From: Cognatiyoonia sediminum
Lineage (GTDB): Bacteria > Pseudomonadota > Alphaproteobacteria > Rhodobacterales > Rhodobacteraceae
Assembly: GCF_900129845.1 (NCBI RefSeq)
Contig: NZ_FQXB01000003.1
Coordinates: 124,001 to 188,000, forward strand
Reading direction: 5' to 3'
DNA: 64,000 nucleotides
Below the pieces are notes generated by a model. The model saw nothing but the letters and a program-made list of their open reading frames with translations, was not told the DNA's origin and did no database searches. Shown here one piece after another: positions 9,665-19,226 of the stretch (its first letter is position 1; each line of letters starts with the position of its first letter). Both the position numbers and the translations under genes were made by a program.

Positions 9665-10626
9665 GAGGCGAAAAGCCTTTCGGTAGGTTTAGGGAAATGC
9701 TCAAAGACGAGGTCTCGAAGTTCGCTGAATTCTGGCGGCGCTAGATCTTCCATCAAAAGTTCCCAAGTACGGGAAAGAAACTGAAGGTATCTTGCCTTTC
9801 CCTCTTCCCGAATGAGCCGACCGAACACGCCTAAAATTCTCAGGTTACGCTGGATCGCAAGGCAGTGAAGTTGAAGGTCAAAATCGTGAGTCAGGTCATA
9901 ATGTTCCTTATACAGGGCTGTCATTTTGCCTTGCGTTTCCAACGATACCCGCCCGCGTACGTCTCGCAAAAGGGATATCAGATCGTATCCTTTCGGGGCA
10001 TAAAAAGCGTCTTGATAGTCGAGCAAACCAACTTTTCGATCTGATGTTTGATCATCACGCCAGATGACATTCTCTACATGGAAATCCCTTAAGGCGAGGG
10101 TTCGCTCGGTGTCGCAATATTTCTCAAAATAACCTTCGACCAAGGCGGAGATTTCAGCGCCTAATTCAAGCGCATCTGCGTAGCTTATGGCAGCGATAGT
10201 CGTCATTTCGCCAGCGGTGCTGTTGGTCAGAACTGGTAGGTCGGGGATGATCAGTGTTTCGACTTTTAAGAGAGCGTTCAGTATCTCTTTATAAACCTCA
10301 ACTTCGCGGAAGGGCTCTGATTGAAGAACGTCTCGAGCCGTCCTTTTACCTAAATCACGGAGGATGAGGTAGCCTTGATCGAGGTCAAACCCTAGGATTT
10401 CCGGAGCGACTAGGTCGGCAGCTAGCAGATGTTCCGTAACGTCGACGAAAGTTGGGGTCTTTGGATTAGATGAGGGAGGCGCGTCCATTAGAATGAGGCG
10501 ATCTTTCCCGCTTGAGAACTTGTGATAGGTCCGTTGCGACGCATCGCTTGGCAATTTTCTTAAATCGGTTGGTTCGAAGCCAGCTTCGTTGAGAAATTTG
10601 AGAGGATTTAACCGCAACTCAGACAT
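9646..10626 (-). CDS. amgK: Sugar kinase of the aminoglycoside phosphotransferase fold, probable AmgK
   Basis: 326 residues. Kinase motifs are RDFHVENVIW (catalytic Asp and Asn) and VGLLDYQDA (metal-binding Asp). AmgK phosphorylates MurNAc and GlcNAc at the anomeric position, supplying MurU. The adjacent murU-like gene and the tsaE gene upstream (8-base overlap) match the conserved alphaproteobacterial order. Function is inferred from family and neighbours. Confidence 0.83.
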   Translation of the reverse strand: MSELRLNPLKFLNEAGFEPTDLRKLPSDASQRTYHKFSSGKDRLILMDAPPSSNPKTPTFVDVTEHLLAADLVAPEILGFDLDQGYLILRDLGKRTARDVLQSEPFREVEVYKEILNALLKVETLIIPDLPVLTNSTAGEMTTIAAISYADALELGAEISALVEGYFEKYCDTERTLALRDFHVENVIWRDDQTSDRKVGLLDYQDAFYAPKGYDLISLLRDVRGRVSLETQGKMTALYKEHYDLTHDFDLQLHCLAIQRNLRILGVFGRLIREEGKARYLQFLSRTWELLMEDLAPPEFSELRDLVFEHFPKPTERLFASWEIKN

Positions 10627-11083
10627 CGAGCGATGCTAGTCTCTCAGCCCAGGACTGATCACCAAAAAACCTGATCGAGCGAGTGTCGCCTTCAACCTGA
10701 AACGACACTTGCAGCGCAGAGAATGGTACTTCTTCGCCCAATCGGTCGGGCCACTCTATCAACGTTATCGAATTGGCGAAAGCTAGATCTAACCCAAGTT
10801 CCACGATTTCGTCAGGTGATGTGAGGCGATAGAGGTCACAGTGCCAGATTTCACCGATGTTGGAGTCGTAAGTTTGAACAAGTGTGAAGGTCGGCGAGGG
10901 GACATCAATATTCGATCCCACCGCCTCTCGAATGAAGGTGCGTGCAAAAACGCTTTTTCCGGCCCCTATGTTACCTTCCAATAGGAGGACGTCCCCTGCC
11001 TTGGCAATTGATACAAATTGCCTTGCCAAGACTTCCGTTTCTTCGGGGCTATTGGACTGGAAGGATGCGATGGGGGAGGACAT
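10619..11083 (-). CDS. tsaE: tRNA t6A37 synthesis ATPase TsaE
   Basis: A 154-residue P-loop ATPase with LLEGNIGAGKS as Walker A and SPTFTLVQTY and HCDLYRL segments typical of TsaE (YjeE). It works with TsaB and TsaD in making N6-threonylcarbamoyladenosine at position 37 of ANN-decoding tRNAs; tsaD lies separately at 21325-22419. It overlaps amgK and starts 50 bases past the end of the damaged PAS gene. Confidence 0.94.
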   Translation of the reverse strand: MSSPIASFQSNSPEETEVLARQFVSIAKAGDVLLLEGNIGAGKSVFARTFIREAVGSNIDVPSPTFTLVQTYDSNIGEIWHCDLYRLTSPDEIVELGLDLAFANSITLIEWPDRLGEEVPFSALQVSFQVEGDTRSIRFFGDQSWAERLASLDV

Positions 11084-11133
11084 GTCCGCAACCTATCTGG
11101 TTAGGCATCCTTCGCAACTAGAATTGCGGCTTA

Positions 11134-12671
11134 CTATCTTACTGCGCGCTCCAGAACTTTGGGTGTTTTCAGGACCGCAGCTTTCTTATGGGTGAGATCG
11201 AAGCATCTGAACCCACCTTTCATGGGGCGACACCTTAGTTCGAAAGATCGGCCGTCATTTAGACTTACGCCGATGCCGGTCGAACGCGCGACGGATAGGT
11301 CTTTATGGTCAGTTTTCTGCCAGGAATGGTTTTGCTATTTAAGAATTCCAGAAAATCAAAAATGTTGCCGATCGTGCCTATCGGTCCGATGGTTTTGGCT
11401 GTGACGCGCTCATTATTGGTGATGAAACGTCCGTCAGCGGAGAAGAGAAACGTCGGTTTATCCACCAATTCAAACAGGTCTTGGTAGAGGGTCACTTCTG
11501 TGCGGTATCTGCGAGCAAGCGCCAATTCCGAACTTACATCCTCGATCAGCAATGCAATCGATCCTGTGTGATAAGGACGCGCCGTAACCCTTAGGCTCTG
11601 ACCGTCCGCCAATGTCCAAACGGATTCGTAGGTTCCGCCCTCGGCGGCCCTTTCTATTTTGCGAATGGTCTCTCTTAAATCCTCAAAGTCTTTTGGTTCA
11701 GGCGTTTTCCCTTTCTGTCGCATCTCTTCGACGAGCCGCAAAAGCGTTGGCTTGCCGGTTAAGAACACAGGGTCCAAGCCCGAGAGTTCCGAAATAGATG
11801 GGTTGTAGATTGAGAGCTGTCTGTTTTCGTCAAAAATCGCAAAGCCAATGGAAAGCTGTGCAAAGATCTGAACAAAGGTCCGAAGCGAAGTGGTTTGCGC
11901 TTTTCGGGCTTCAACGGTTTCCGTGGCGTCGATCGCGATATGAAGGTCGCCATCATCCGTCGGGATGCTTGTCACTTTAAACCAGTGGTCTTGCCCGTTG
12001 CTGTCGATATGCTGAAAGGATTCGTTTGATCCGACCAAATGCTTCGATGTTGCATGGGTATGAGAAAACAATGACATCTGACTAACAGCCGGATCGTCGT
12101 CTGTTTGAATTCTCGCCAACTTTGCAGAAGCGTCTTGGTATTGCCTATTTGCCCATAAGATTTGCCCACTGGAATGTTGCCTCCAGATCATGCCGGGCAA
12201 CTTATCCATGAATTCGCTTAGGCTTTGAACACGAGCTGCCAACAAGTCTTCTTGTACGGTTTTGCCGAGCGAGTTGGGGTTATAAAGGAAGCGGATCGAA
12301 ATGCGCTCTCCCGATCTGGCGATTGCTAGGTCGGATACGCCGGTGGTAACGTGTTCCAAAGTGGCGGACTCGAGACTTTCTAAACTGTCCCACGTCATTT
12401 CGAGATCTGGATATTCGTCTTCGCAAAGCAGGATGAGGTTCCGTTTGTCGCAACCAAACGTGTCTAGACCGGCCAAAAGGTCCTTTCCGGTCGGCGTCGC
12501 ATCAATGAGTTCTTCGCCCTCGAACAAAAAAGCCGTTCGCGCCGGAATTTGATTGGCCGCGTCATTCGTAACGGAGACTCGACGCCTATTTGCGAAGAGC
12601 ATTCCAGCGCAGAAGCATATAAGCGACGCTAAAATTAGAAGTACGGAATCTACCATCACCCAGACCGACAA
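11134..12671 (-). pseudogene. PAS-domain signalling protein, frameshifted near its C terminus
   Basis: An N-terminal membrane anchor (residues ~6-25) is followed by PAS-like modules, including QRLSEFMDKLPGMIWRQ-type and FAIFDENRQLSIYNPSISEL segments; no kinase core is seen. The open frame stops at 11265 after a nonsense-looking tail (IKTYPSRVRPASA). In the -1 frame, translation continues with family-like sequence SLNDGRSFELRCRPMKGGF to a stop at 11134. Adding one A to the four-A run (11330-11333) would join the two frames. Proteins at this locus upstream of tsaE in Rhodobacterales are PAS proteins that end in a similar LxDGRxxxxxxxPLxGG strand (recalled, not checked). Either a real frameshift or a sequencing indel. 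Confidence 0.7.
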
Positions 12672-12721
12672 ATTTTAGCTAAATTTGTTCCGCCAAGGTT
12701 AAGTTATGATTAATCCGTGGT

Positions 12722-14107
12722 TCAGGGCAAGTTCAGTTCGTTCTCGCCCAATGCGCTGCCGATGTTTGCCCGCCCCATCTCAATCGACGCCCTCGGCCAA
12801 GTGACCGTAACGATCGCGCCAACATGTTCGTTTCCGGACCCGACCTGATCTCCGTTGACGAAAACGAGTTCGGCCGCACTTCTTTCCAACAACGTTTTAG
12901 CGATGAACAACCCCAATCCCATCCCTTCGTAGTTGGGTCTATTTCTAAGGTCTTGGCTTTTCCTTCGGCGACGAACGAAAGGGTCGCCGATGCGACCAAT
13001 TACTGACGCAGGAATGCCTAGCCCATCATCGGCGATGCGAACTGTGATCTCGTTGCTGGTCCATGAAATATCAATCTCGACCCGCTCGTGCGCGAAATCG
13101 ACCGCGTTTTGTATCAGGTTCCGCAGCCCATGGATGATTTCTGGACGGCGCATGATTGAGGGCTGGGCGAGATGAGACTCCGCCTCCGGGGCCGCGTCAA
13201 ACAGGACGGTCTTGCCGCGATTCATGTGCGGTTCGGCAGCTTCACGCACCACAGCTTCGAGGGGCGCGGTCCGCAGGTGAACGTCATCTTTCCCCGCGCG
13301 GCCCATCGAATGCAAGATTTCTCGGCACCGTTCGGCTTGTTCCGCGATCAGTTGCACGTCCTCGTTGAGATCTTTGCGATCTTCCAGCTCTTCGGCCAAT
13401 TCGGTGCTAACAAGTTTAATCGTTGCAAGTGGTGTCCCAAGTTCGTGCGCAGCCGCAGCGACCACTCCACCAAGGTCAGTTAGCTTTTGTTCTCTAGACA
13501 GCGCCAATTGAGTCGCTACCAGTGCGTCGCCCATTGCTTGCATTTCAACCGTGATTTGTCGGGCGTAGCCAGCAAGAAAAATCACACCAATTGTCATTGC
13601 GACCCAAAACCCAAACCCGAAGAGGATTGGGAGCTCGAGGACAGCGCCATCTGCGTCGCGTATTGGAATACTGTTCTGACTTAAGACCGCGATACAGAAG
13701 AGTGCGGCGGCCACAACAACAAACATACTGCGACGGTGAAGGACTGTCGCGGAAATGGTCACAGGTGCCAGAATGAGCAGCATGAAAGGGTTGTTGATGC
13801 CGCCGGTTAGATAAAGAAGGAGCGACAACTGAATAATGTCGAACAACAACATCAAAGTCGCTTCTCGCTCTGTTAGCCTTCGGTTCTCAGGATAGAGAAA
13901 ACTGGAAAACAGATTTGCTAGGATCGAGCTGCCAACAACAAGGACGCAGGGGCCAACTTCGATCTGCAAATCAAAGACGTAGACAGCCACCAAGATCGCC
14001 ATGATCTGGCCTGTGATCGCGAACCAACGCAGCGTGACCAAAGTACGCAATCTAACCCAATTGCTCCTTTGGTTTTCCTGGATTATCTGGAACTGAGTTT
14101 CGTTCAT
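12722..14107 (-). CDS. regB: Redox-sensing histidine kinase RegB/PrrB/ActS
   Basis: 461 residues with about six membrane helices (residues ~25-200). The quinone-binding motif GGINNPF is present between helices. The H box is AAAHELGTPLATIKL, and a Cys lies exactly 40 residues after the His (EQAERCREIL), matching the His225/Cys265 spacing of Rhodobacter RegB whose Cys is the redox switch. The N, G1 and G2 ATPase motifs follow (LIQNAVDFA, IADDGLGIP, EGMGLGLFIAKTLL). It phosphorylates RegA and is divergent from senC and regA. Confidence 0.94.
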   Translation of the reverse strand: MNETQFQIIQENQRSNWVRLRTLVTLRWFAITGQIMAILVAVYVFDLQIEVGPCVLVVGSSILANLFSSFLYPENRRLTEREATLMLLFDIIQLSLLLYLTGGINNPFMLLILAPVTISATVLHRRSMFVVVAAALFCIAVLSQNSIPIRDADGAVLELPILFGFGFWVAMTIGVIFLAGYARQITVEMQAMGDALVATQLALSREQKLTDLGGVVAAAAHELGTPLATIKLVSTELAEELEDRKDLNEDVQLIAEQAERCREILHSMGRAGKDDVHLRTAPLEAVVREAAEPHMNRGKTVLFDAAPEAESHLAQPSIMRRPEIIHGLRNLIQNAVDFAHERVEIDISWTSNEITVRIADDGLGIPASVIGRIGDPFVRRRRKSQDLRNRPNYEGMGLGLFIAKTLLERSAAELVFVNGDQVGSGNEHVGAIVTVTWPRASIEMGRANIGSALGENELNLP

Positions 14108-14152
14108 CGCGGCCTTGTGAGTTTAGGATGGGCTTTGCCCTTGTTAATCGGG

Positions 14153-14167
14153 GTGCGACATTCGATC
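14153..14167. promoter_or_regulatory. Possible RegA box in the regB-senC intergenic region
   Basis: GTGCGACATTCGATC fits the remembered RegA consensus (GYGSSRNNWWNNCGC) at all but two fixed positions. It lies between the divergent regB and senC genes, where autoregulation by RegA is known in Rhodobacter. The match is short and could be chance. Confidence 0.25.
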
Positions 14168-14194
14168 AATGCGACCAAATATTGGGATAGGTCA

Positions 14195-14797
14195 ATGGAT
14201 AAGAAAATCGCCATCATTTCCGCCACTGCCCTAGGGGCGTTGCTACTGGGTTCGGTCGCTTTTATTCTGAGAGGCAGTGCTTACGCGTCGGCCTGTTCAG
14301 CATCAGTGGTTGCGGGCGGAGCTATTGGTGGACCGTTCACGCTGGTTGATGAGTCAGGTGTAGAAGTGACCGATCAGGACGTGATCGACGCACCATCGCT
14401 TATCTATTTTGGCTATACGTTTTGTCCTGACTTCTGCCCGTTAGACGCGCAGAGAAACGCGGTCACATCAGATATACTGGCGGACCAAGGGCTCGATTTG
14501 AACACTGTATTCATCACAATCGACCCTGCGCGAGACACACCAGAAGTGTTGGCCGAATATACCGATAATTTTCATCCTGACATGGTTGGCCTGACAGGCT
14601 CTGACGAGCAAATCAAAGCCGCCGCGAATGAATACAAGGTGGTCTACAGCCGCGCGGATGATGATCCTGAGTTCTACTTGATGAACCATTCCGTTTTTAG
14701 CTATTTCGTGACGCCGGAGGATGGTTTCGTCGATTTCTTCAAGAATGATGACACTCCCGAAGCCGTTGCAGAGCGGATTGCCTGTCATATTGGTTAG
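14195..14797 (+). CDS. senC: SCO1/SenC copper chaperone-like thioredoxin-fold protein
   Basis: A 200-residue membrane-anchored periplasmic protein: an N-terminal helix (residues ~5-22) followed by a thioredoxin fold. The copper-binding CxxxC is in GYTFCPDFCP, and the distal His is in YLMNHSVFSY. SenC/Sco proteins deliver copper to the CuA/CuB sites of cytochrome oxidases. The start at 14195 has a GGATAG upstream and removes a leader that would overlap regB. It lies between regB and regA as in Rhodobacter. Confidence 0.94.
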   Translation: MDKKIAIISATALGALLLGSVAFILRGSAYASACSASVVAGGAIGGPFTLVDESGVEVTDQDVIDAPSLIYFGYTFCPDFCPLDAQRNAVTSDILADQGLDLNTVFITIDPARDTPEVLAEYTDNFHPDMVGLTGSDEQIKAAANEYKVVYSRADDDPEFYLMNHSVFSYFVTPEDGFVDFFKNDDTPEAVAERIACHIG

Positions 14798-14821
14798 GTT
14801 GATTTGACGCTATTCCTCGCC

Positions 14822-14840
14822 GCTCTAAATCACTTAGAGC
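14822..14840 (+). other. Hairpin between senC and regA
   Basis: GCTCTAA and TTAGAGC form a 7-bp perfect stem around a five-base loop, and the flanking CCTC and GAGG can extend it. No T run follows, so it is not a standard terminator; it may stabilise or attenuate the senC-regA transcript. Confidence 0.4.
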
Positions 14841-14864
14841 AAGAGGCGGAACGAAGGATTGTCT

Positions 14865-15410
14865 ATGGAAAACCCAGATTTAGGTCCTGACCCGTCCCTT
14901 CTTTTGGTGGACGACGACGAAGCATTTGTAAGGCGTTTGGCCAAGGCCATGGAAAAGCGCGGCTTTAGTGTTGAGACCGCACAATCTGTTGCTGAAGGGC
15001 AGACAATCGCAATGGCGCGGCCACCTGCTTACGCGGTCGTTGACTTGCGGCTAGAGGATGGAAACGGGCTTGATGTGGTTGAAACCCTACGCGCCCGCAG
15101 ACCGGAAAGCCGTATTGTCGTCTTGACCGGATATGGGGCAATTGCAACTGCTGTTGCGGCCGTTAAAATTGGTGCCACTGATTACATGGCGAAACCGGCG
15201 GACGCCACAGATGTCACCAATGCGCTATTGGCAACCCAAGATGAATTGCCGCCGCCTCCAGAAAACCCAATGAGTGCGGATCGTGTGAGGTGGGAGCATA
15301 TTCAACGCGTTTATGAGCTTTGCGATCGAAACGTTTCTGAAACAGCGCGTCGATTGAACATGCACCGCCGGACACTTCAGCGCATTTTGGCGAAACGAAG
15401 CCCGCGTTAG
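14865..15410 (+). CDS. regA: Redox response regulator RegA/PrrA/ActR
   Basis: 181 residues. The receiver domain has LLLVDDDEAF (acidic pocket), AVVDLRLEDG (phosphoacceptor Asp) and the conserved Lys in YMAKPADATD. A Pro-rich linker ELPPPPENPMS is followed by a Fis-type helix-turn-helix ending RRLNMHRRTLQRILAKRSPR. The C-terminal sequence is the highly conserved DNA-binding end of RegA. The ATG at 14865 follows GAAGGA; a TTG lies two codons upstream. The last bases overlap the end of the converging GNAT pseudogene. Confidence 0.96.
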   Translation: MENPDLGPDPSLLLVDDDEAFVRRLAKAMEKRGFSVETAQSVAEGQTIAMARPPAYAVVDLRLEDGNGLDVVETLRARRPESRIVVLTGYGAIATAVAAVKIGATDYMAKPADATDVTNALLATQDELPPPPENPMSADRVRWEHIQRVYELCDRNVSETARRLNMHRRTLQRILAKRSPR

Positions 15411-15877
15411 AGAGCCATTCGCTTCACAATCCGATCGACCCAACGACCGTCAGCACGCTGATGGTCGCGTTCTATCACGTAGTCATCTATGAAACTGGAT
15501 CGGCTGTAGTATCCCAAGCCAGAAGCGTTGTCTGATGTGATCTTTGCGATGATCGATTGAAACCCTTGTTCTTTTGCAGCCTTGACGGAATGTTAAATCA
15601 GTGCGCGGCCAGCTCCCTTAACCGGATTTTGTTGGTCGGTGAAACTGCCGACCGAAAGTACGCCCTCACTGACATCGAACAAGCCTTGAAAACCGACGAC
15701 ACGTCCCGCCTGTTCCACCACGAAACAAAGGGCTGTGTCTTCTCGGTAGTTCTGATCGAACCCATCAACTGAAAAAGGTTCTTCATATGCTGTCGCGCCA
15801 CCCAGACTGATCGTATGGTTGATGATTTCTGCGCAGGCTTGCGCGTCTTTTTGTTCAATTGGGCGAACAGTCAGCAT
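15407..15877 (-). pseudogene. GNAT acetyltransferase with an in-frame stop
   Basis: The frame encodes a GNAT N-acetyltransferase ([18 protein letters not shown] at the start; acetyl-CoA loop NPVKGAGRALI). A TAA at 15593-15595 interrupts it directly after this loop. In the same frame the expected rest follows: HSVKAAKEQGFQSIIAKI, then the SGLGYYSRSSF helix and a stop at 15407. A CAA-to-TAA change would explain it. The truncated protein of 94 residues would lack the C-terminal half of the fold. Its start overlaps the stop of the HD hydrolase by one base (TAATG), so the two form an operon. Confidence 0.8.
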
Positions 15878-16509
15878 TAGATTTGCTCCAAAAGCTGTGC
15901 GTGAAGGTCAATAAACTCCTGACGCACCTCCATCGGGGGGCGAAGCGTGAGTTTTAGGTCGCCAGTTATATCGCTACTTACCTTACCGAAGAACTTTGTA
16001 GCTTCGGCTTCGGAGAAACCGGCCAACTGGGTTGCTTCCATCCAAGCACTGATTTTGTCGGCTGCTTTGATCTTGCGCTTAACATCTGCAGGAATTTTTG
16101 CCGGCAGCCCAAACTTGATATGAATGGCTCTTGTGAGCCGCTCGTCCAAATCCTCGTATCCGGGTCCAACCGCTGCCTTTACTGGAGAGATCATATCCCC
16201 AATCACATATTCTGGTGCATCGTGCAGAAGCGCTGCTAACTTCCACTTCATTGGGGCTTTGGGCTCAAGCCGTTCGTAGATTTTTACGACAAGGATAGAG
16301 TGTTCAGCAACGGAATAGGCATAGTCGCCGACGGTCTGGCCATTCCAGCGCGCAACGAAAGACAGGCCATGCGCAATGTCCTCAATCTCGATGTCCATCG
16401 GCGTGGGATCAAGCAAGTCCAACCGTCGCCCCGATAACATCCTTTGCCATGCTGTTTTCTGTGCCACGACACCCTCTTTCAGCGACAAATGATCCGCCGC
16501 AGTAGCCAT
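15877..16509 (-). CDS. HD-domain phosphohydrolase (YfbR-like)
   Basis: 210 residues. HD-fold metal ligands are seen in [19 protein letters not shown] and the later Asp in IKAADKIS. This pattern is that of YfbR-type 5'-nucleotidases and of other small HD hydrolases. The start used here is the ATG at 16507-16509; another in-frame ATG lies at 16543-16545. The frame stays open far upstream, antisense to ahcY, but that extension shows no protein character. Divergent from ahcY with under 70 bases between them. Confidence 0.85.
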   Translation of the reverse strand: MATAADHLSLKEGVVAQKTAWQRMLSGRRLDLLDPTPMDIEIEDIAHGLSFVARWNGQTVGDYAYSVAEHSILVVKIYERLEPKAPMKWKLAALLHDAPEYVIGDMISPVKAAVGPGYEDLDERLTRAIHIKFGLPAKIPADVKRKIKAADKISAWMEATQLAGFSEAEATKFFGKVSSDITGDLKLTLRPPMEVRQEFIDLHAQLLEQI

Positions 16510-16572
16510 GTGTTGTCGATATTTCAAACCCGTGCTATCCGCCATCGAAACTTGAGCGCAAAGGTGCACAAA

Positions 16573-17961
16573 ATGTCCAATGATTATGTCGTAAAAGACA
16601 TCGAACTCGCGGCGTTTGGCCGTAAAGAACTTGATATCGCCGAAACAGAAATGCCGGGCCTGATGGCGCTGCGGGCTGAGTATGGCGCCAGCAAACCGCT
16701 GAGCGGTGCGCGGATCGTTGGATCGCTGCACATGACGATCCAGACGGCTGTTCTGATCGAAACTCTGGTTGAACTTGGCGCGGATGTGCGCTGGGCGTCC
16801 TGTAATATCTTTTCGACGCAAGACCACGCGGCGGCTGCCATCGCCGCAGGCGGCACACCCGTGTTCGCGGTCAAAGGTCAGACATTGGAAGAACATTGGG
16901 ATTACCTCGACAAATCCTTCATGTTCCCTGACGGTCCGAACCTGATTTTGGACGATGGCGGCGACGCGACGCTTTATGTTCTGTTGGGCGCACGCGCTGA
17001 AGCGGGTGAAGACATCATTCCTGTTCCTCAGTCTGAGGAAGAAGAAGTGATCAAAGCGCAAATCAAGAAGCGTATGGAAGCCAGCCCTGGGTGGTTCACA
17101 AAGACCAAAGAGCAGATCATCGGTGTGTCCGAAGAAACGACAACGGGTGTTCACCGCCTGTATGATCTGCACAAGACCGGCCAATTGCCGTTCCCTGCGA
17201 TCAACGTGAATGACTCTGTCACCAAGTCGAAGTTCGACAATAAATACGGCTGTAAGGAATCCCTCGTCGACGGTATCCGCCGCGCGACCGATACGATGAT
17301 GGCCGGCAAGGTTGCTGTTGTTATGGGTTACGGCGACGTGGGCAAAGGCTCTGCCGCGTCCCTTCGCGGCGCAGGTGCGCGTGTGAAAGTAACCGAAGTT
17401 GATCCGATTTGCGCGCTTCAAGCAGCGATGGACGGGTTTGAAGTTGTCCTGCTTGAAGATGCTTTGGCAGACGCGGACATCTTCATCACCACAACTGGCA
17501 ACAAAGACGTCATCCGTATCGAGCATATGCGCGAAATGAAGGATATGGCGATCGTCGGGAACATCGGTCACTTCGACAACGAAATCCAAGTGGCAAGCCT
17601 GCGAAACCACAAGTGGACGAACATCAAAGAACAGGTGGACATGATCGAAATGCCCAATGGCAATCGGTTGATCCTTCTTTCCGAAGGTCGTTTGCTGAAC
17701 CTTGGTAACGCCACAGGGCACCCATCCTTCGTGATGTCCGCGTCTTTCACCAACCAGGTTCTGGCACAGATCGAACTGTGGACGAAAGGTGATGAGTATC
17801 AGCCGGGCGTTTTCATCCTGCCGAAGCATTTGGACGAAAAAGTTGCGCGCCTGCATCTCGATCGGATCGGCGTGAAGCTGTCCAAGCTGAACAAAGAACA
17901 GGCTGATTATATTGGTGTTGCACCAGAAGGGCCGTTTAAGCCAGAGCATTACCGGTACTAA
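16573..17961 (+). CDS. ahcY: Adenosylhomocysteinase
   Basis: NAD-dependent hydrolysis of S-adenosylhomocysteine to adenosine and homocysteine, closing the methyl cycle. 462 residues. The conserved motifs include the NAD site [12 protein letters not shown], the substrate segment [16 protein letters not shown], and the C-terminal tail PFKPEHYRY that completes the neighbouring subunit's NAD site. The start [10 protein letters not shown] is preceded by AAGGTG. I looked for an upstream SAH riboswitch, but the space before the gene is too short. Confidence 0.97.
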   Translation: MSNDYVVKDIELAAFGRKELDIAETEMPGLMALRAEYGASKPLSGARIVGSLHMTIQTAVLIETLVELGADVRWASCNIFSTQDHAAAAIAAGGTPVFAVKGQTLEEHWDYLDKSFMFPDGPNLILDDGGDATLYVLLGARAEAGEDIIPVPQSEEEEVIKAQIKKRMEASPGWFTKTKEQIIGVSEETTTGVHRLYDLHKTGQLPFPAINVNDSVTKSKFDNKYGCKESLVDGIRRATDTMMAGKVAVVMGYGDVGKGSAASLRGAGARVKVTEVDPICALQAAMDGFEVVLLEDALADADIFITTTGNKDVIRIEHMREMKDMAIVGNIGHFDNEIQVASLRNHKWTNIKEQVDMIEMPNGNRLILLSEGRLLNLGNATGHPSFVMSASFTNQVLAQIELWTKGDEYQPGVFILPKHLDEKVARLHLDRIGVKLSKLNKEQADYIGVAPEGPFKPEHYRY

Positions 17962-17997
17962 TTTGCCGGACCTGAGAGCTTTGAGGACCGCGTGAAG

Positions 17998-18697
17998 ATG
18001 CTTCGCGCGGTCTTATTGTTTCTATTCATTGCGATCGCGTTTGCCGTTCCGATTGCCTTGTTTCATCCAGAAAGCCCGTTGCCAGATGAATGGCACCCCT
18101 TCGAACCTCTGGCTGTGAGCGATCCGGTCACGCCATTGACCGCATGGAAACTTCGGCGGACGCTAGAGGATCCTCTTCTTTGCTTGGAGGTGTTATCTGA
18201 TGCGGCTGATTTCGAGGTTTTGGAGGATCAACTGGATGGTCCGAATTGCGGGATTTCTCCGAGGCTGAAGATCACGTCAGTTGGTTCGAGCCAGCTTGAT
18301 GATCTTGAGACAACTTGCGCAACTGCGCTGACTACCGCTCATTGGGAGCATCACAGCCTACAGCCGCGCGGAAGAATATCTTGGTGGTCCAATCAGCCGT
18401 ATTGCTCATTCGGGTAGCTACAGCTGTCGCATGATCAGGGCACCGTCCGGCGAAGGCACGAATTGGAGCACCCATGCGCGTGCTTTGGCTTTGGATGTTG
18501 CTGGATTTGAGACAATGGATGGTGAGCGGCTTTGACTACTTGATGATTGGGAAGGATCGGATAGCCGTTCTACGTATCTTAAAGCGGTTCGCGATGATGC
18601 CTGTGATTGGTTTGGGCTGACCTTATCCCCAGACTTCAACGCCCTTCATGCGGATCATTTTCACCTCCAAGTCTTCGGTTGGGGTGGGTGTCGCTGA
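17998..18697 (+). pseudogene. Extensin-like C-terminal domain protein, decayed
   Basis: The N terminus has a signal-anchor (LLFLFIAIAFAVPIALF) and the first part of an extensin-like catalytic domain, ending CATALTTAHWEHHSLQP. A one-base shift near 18362-18370 moves the family sequence into the next frame: GGPISRIAHSGSYSCRMIR, then THARALALDVAGF. A TGA at 18533-18535 interrupts this, and the remainder runs DDWEG, then DACDWFGLTLSPDFNALHAD and HFHLQ to a stop at 18695-18697. Without the lesions this would be a full-length protein of the extensin_2 type. The stretch 18698-18835 holds nothing else. Confidence 0.82.
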
Positions 18698-18835
18698 GCA
18701 GGATATGGCGGAATTCCCCCGTGATTTTCCTTTACCCACGCCAGTTTGTCCCTTTAGTCTGACCGCAATACGTGCGGAACAAACCGTATGTGAGACCCGG
18801 TCAATTTTGGCCAAGTACCAACAGAGGGACGTATT

Positions 18836-19177
18836 ATGGGAAAAAGAGATGATTTGATCGCGAAGTATGCCGACGATCTAAAGAATAAGTGCGGCTTGAC
18901 GCCCGACATGGATTTGCTGACAAAAGTTACGATTGGCTGTGGTCCGGCGATCTATGATGCAGATGCCTCTACCGTAGCCGCGAGCCAAGAACATGAGCTT
19001 GAGACCGTCAAACAGAACTACCTGATGAAGAAACTTGGCCTCGCTGATGGTCCGGAGTTGATGGAATCTATCAACAAAGCGATGGATACTTACGGTCAAT
19101 CAGAGCGGAATAAGTACCGTGCAGTTGTTTACTACATGCTGTGTAAACACTTCGGTAAAGAGTCTGTTTACGGCTAA
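18836..19177 (+). CDS. DUF2853 family protein
   Basis: A 113-residue cytoplasmic protein with the DUF2853 features MGKRDDLIAKYADDLKNKCG at the start, VTIGCGPAIYDADASTVAAS in the middle and KHFGKESVYG at the end. Its function is unknown. A strong terminator follows 23 bases after the stop. Confidence 0.9.
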   Translation: MGKRDDLIAKYADDLKNKCGLTPDMDLLTKVTIGCGPAIYDADASTVAASQEHELETVKQNYLMKKLGLADGPELMESINKAMDTYGQSERNKYRAVVYYMLCKHFGKESVYG

Positions 19178-19200
19178 TAGCCTAAAATATCTAGAGAAAT

Positions 19201-19226
19201 GCCCGCCAATTTGGCGGGCACTTTTG
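19201..19226 (+). terminator. Rho-independent terminator after the DUF2853 gene
   Basis: GCCCGCC-AATTT-GGCGGGC followed by ACTTTTGTT. On the other strand the stem is followed by a weaker T-rich stretch, so it may also serve the convergent DUF1761 gene. Confidence 0.85.

Noticed and set aside
16510-16572. SAH or SAM riboswitch upstream of ahcY
   Set aside because: Only about 60 bases separate ahcY from the divergent gene and I could not build a matching fold.
16510-17949. Long reading frame antisense to ahcY, extending the HD hydrolase to 690 residues
   Set aside because: The part opposite ahcY is Arg/His-rich with no domain pattern; ahcY is fully conserved. The HD protein starts at 16509 or 16545.
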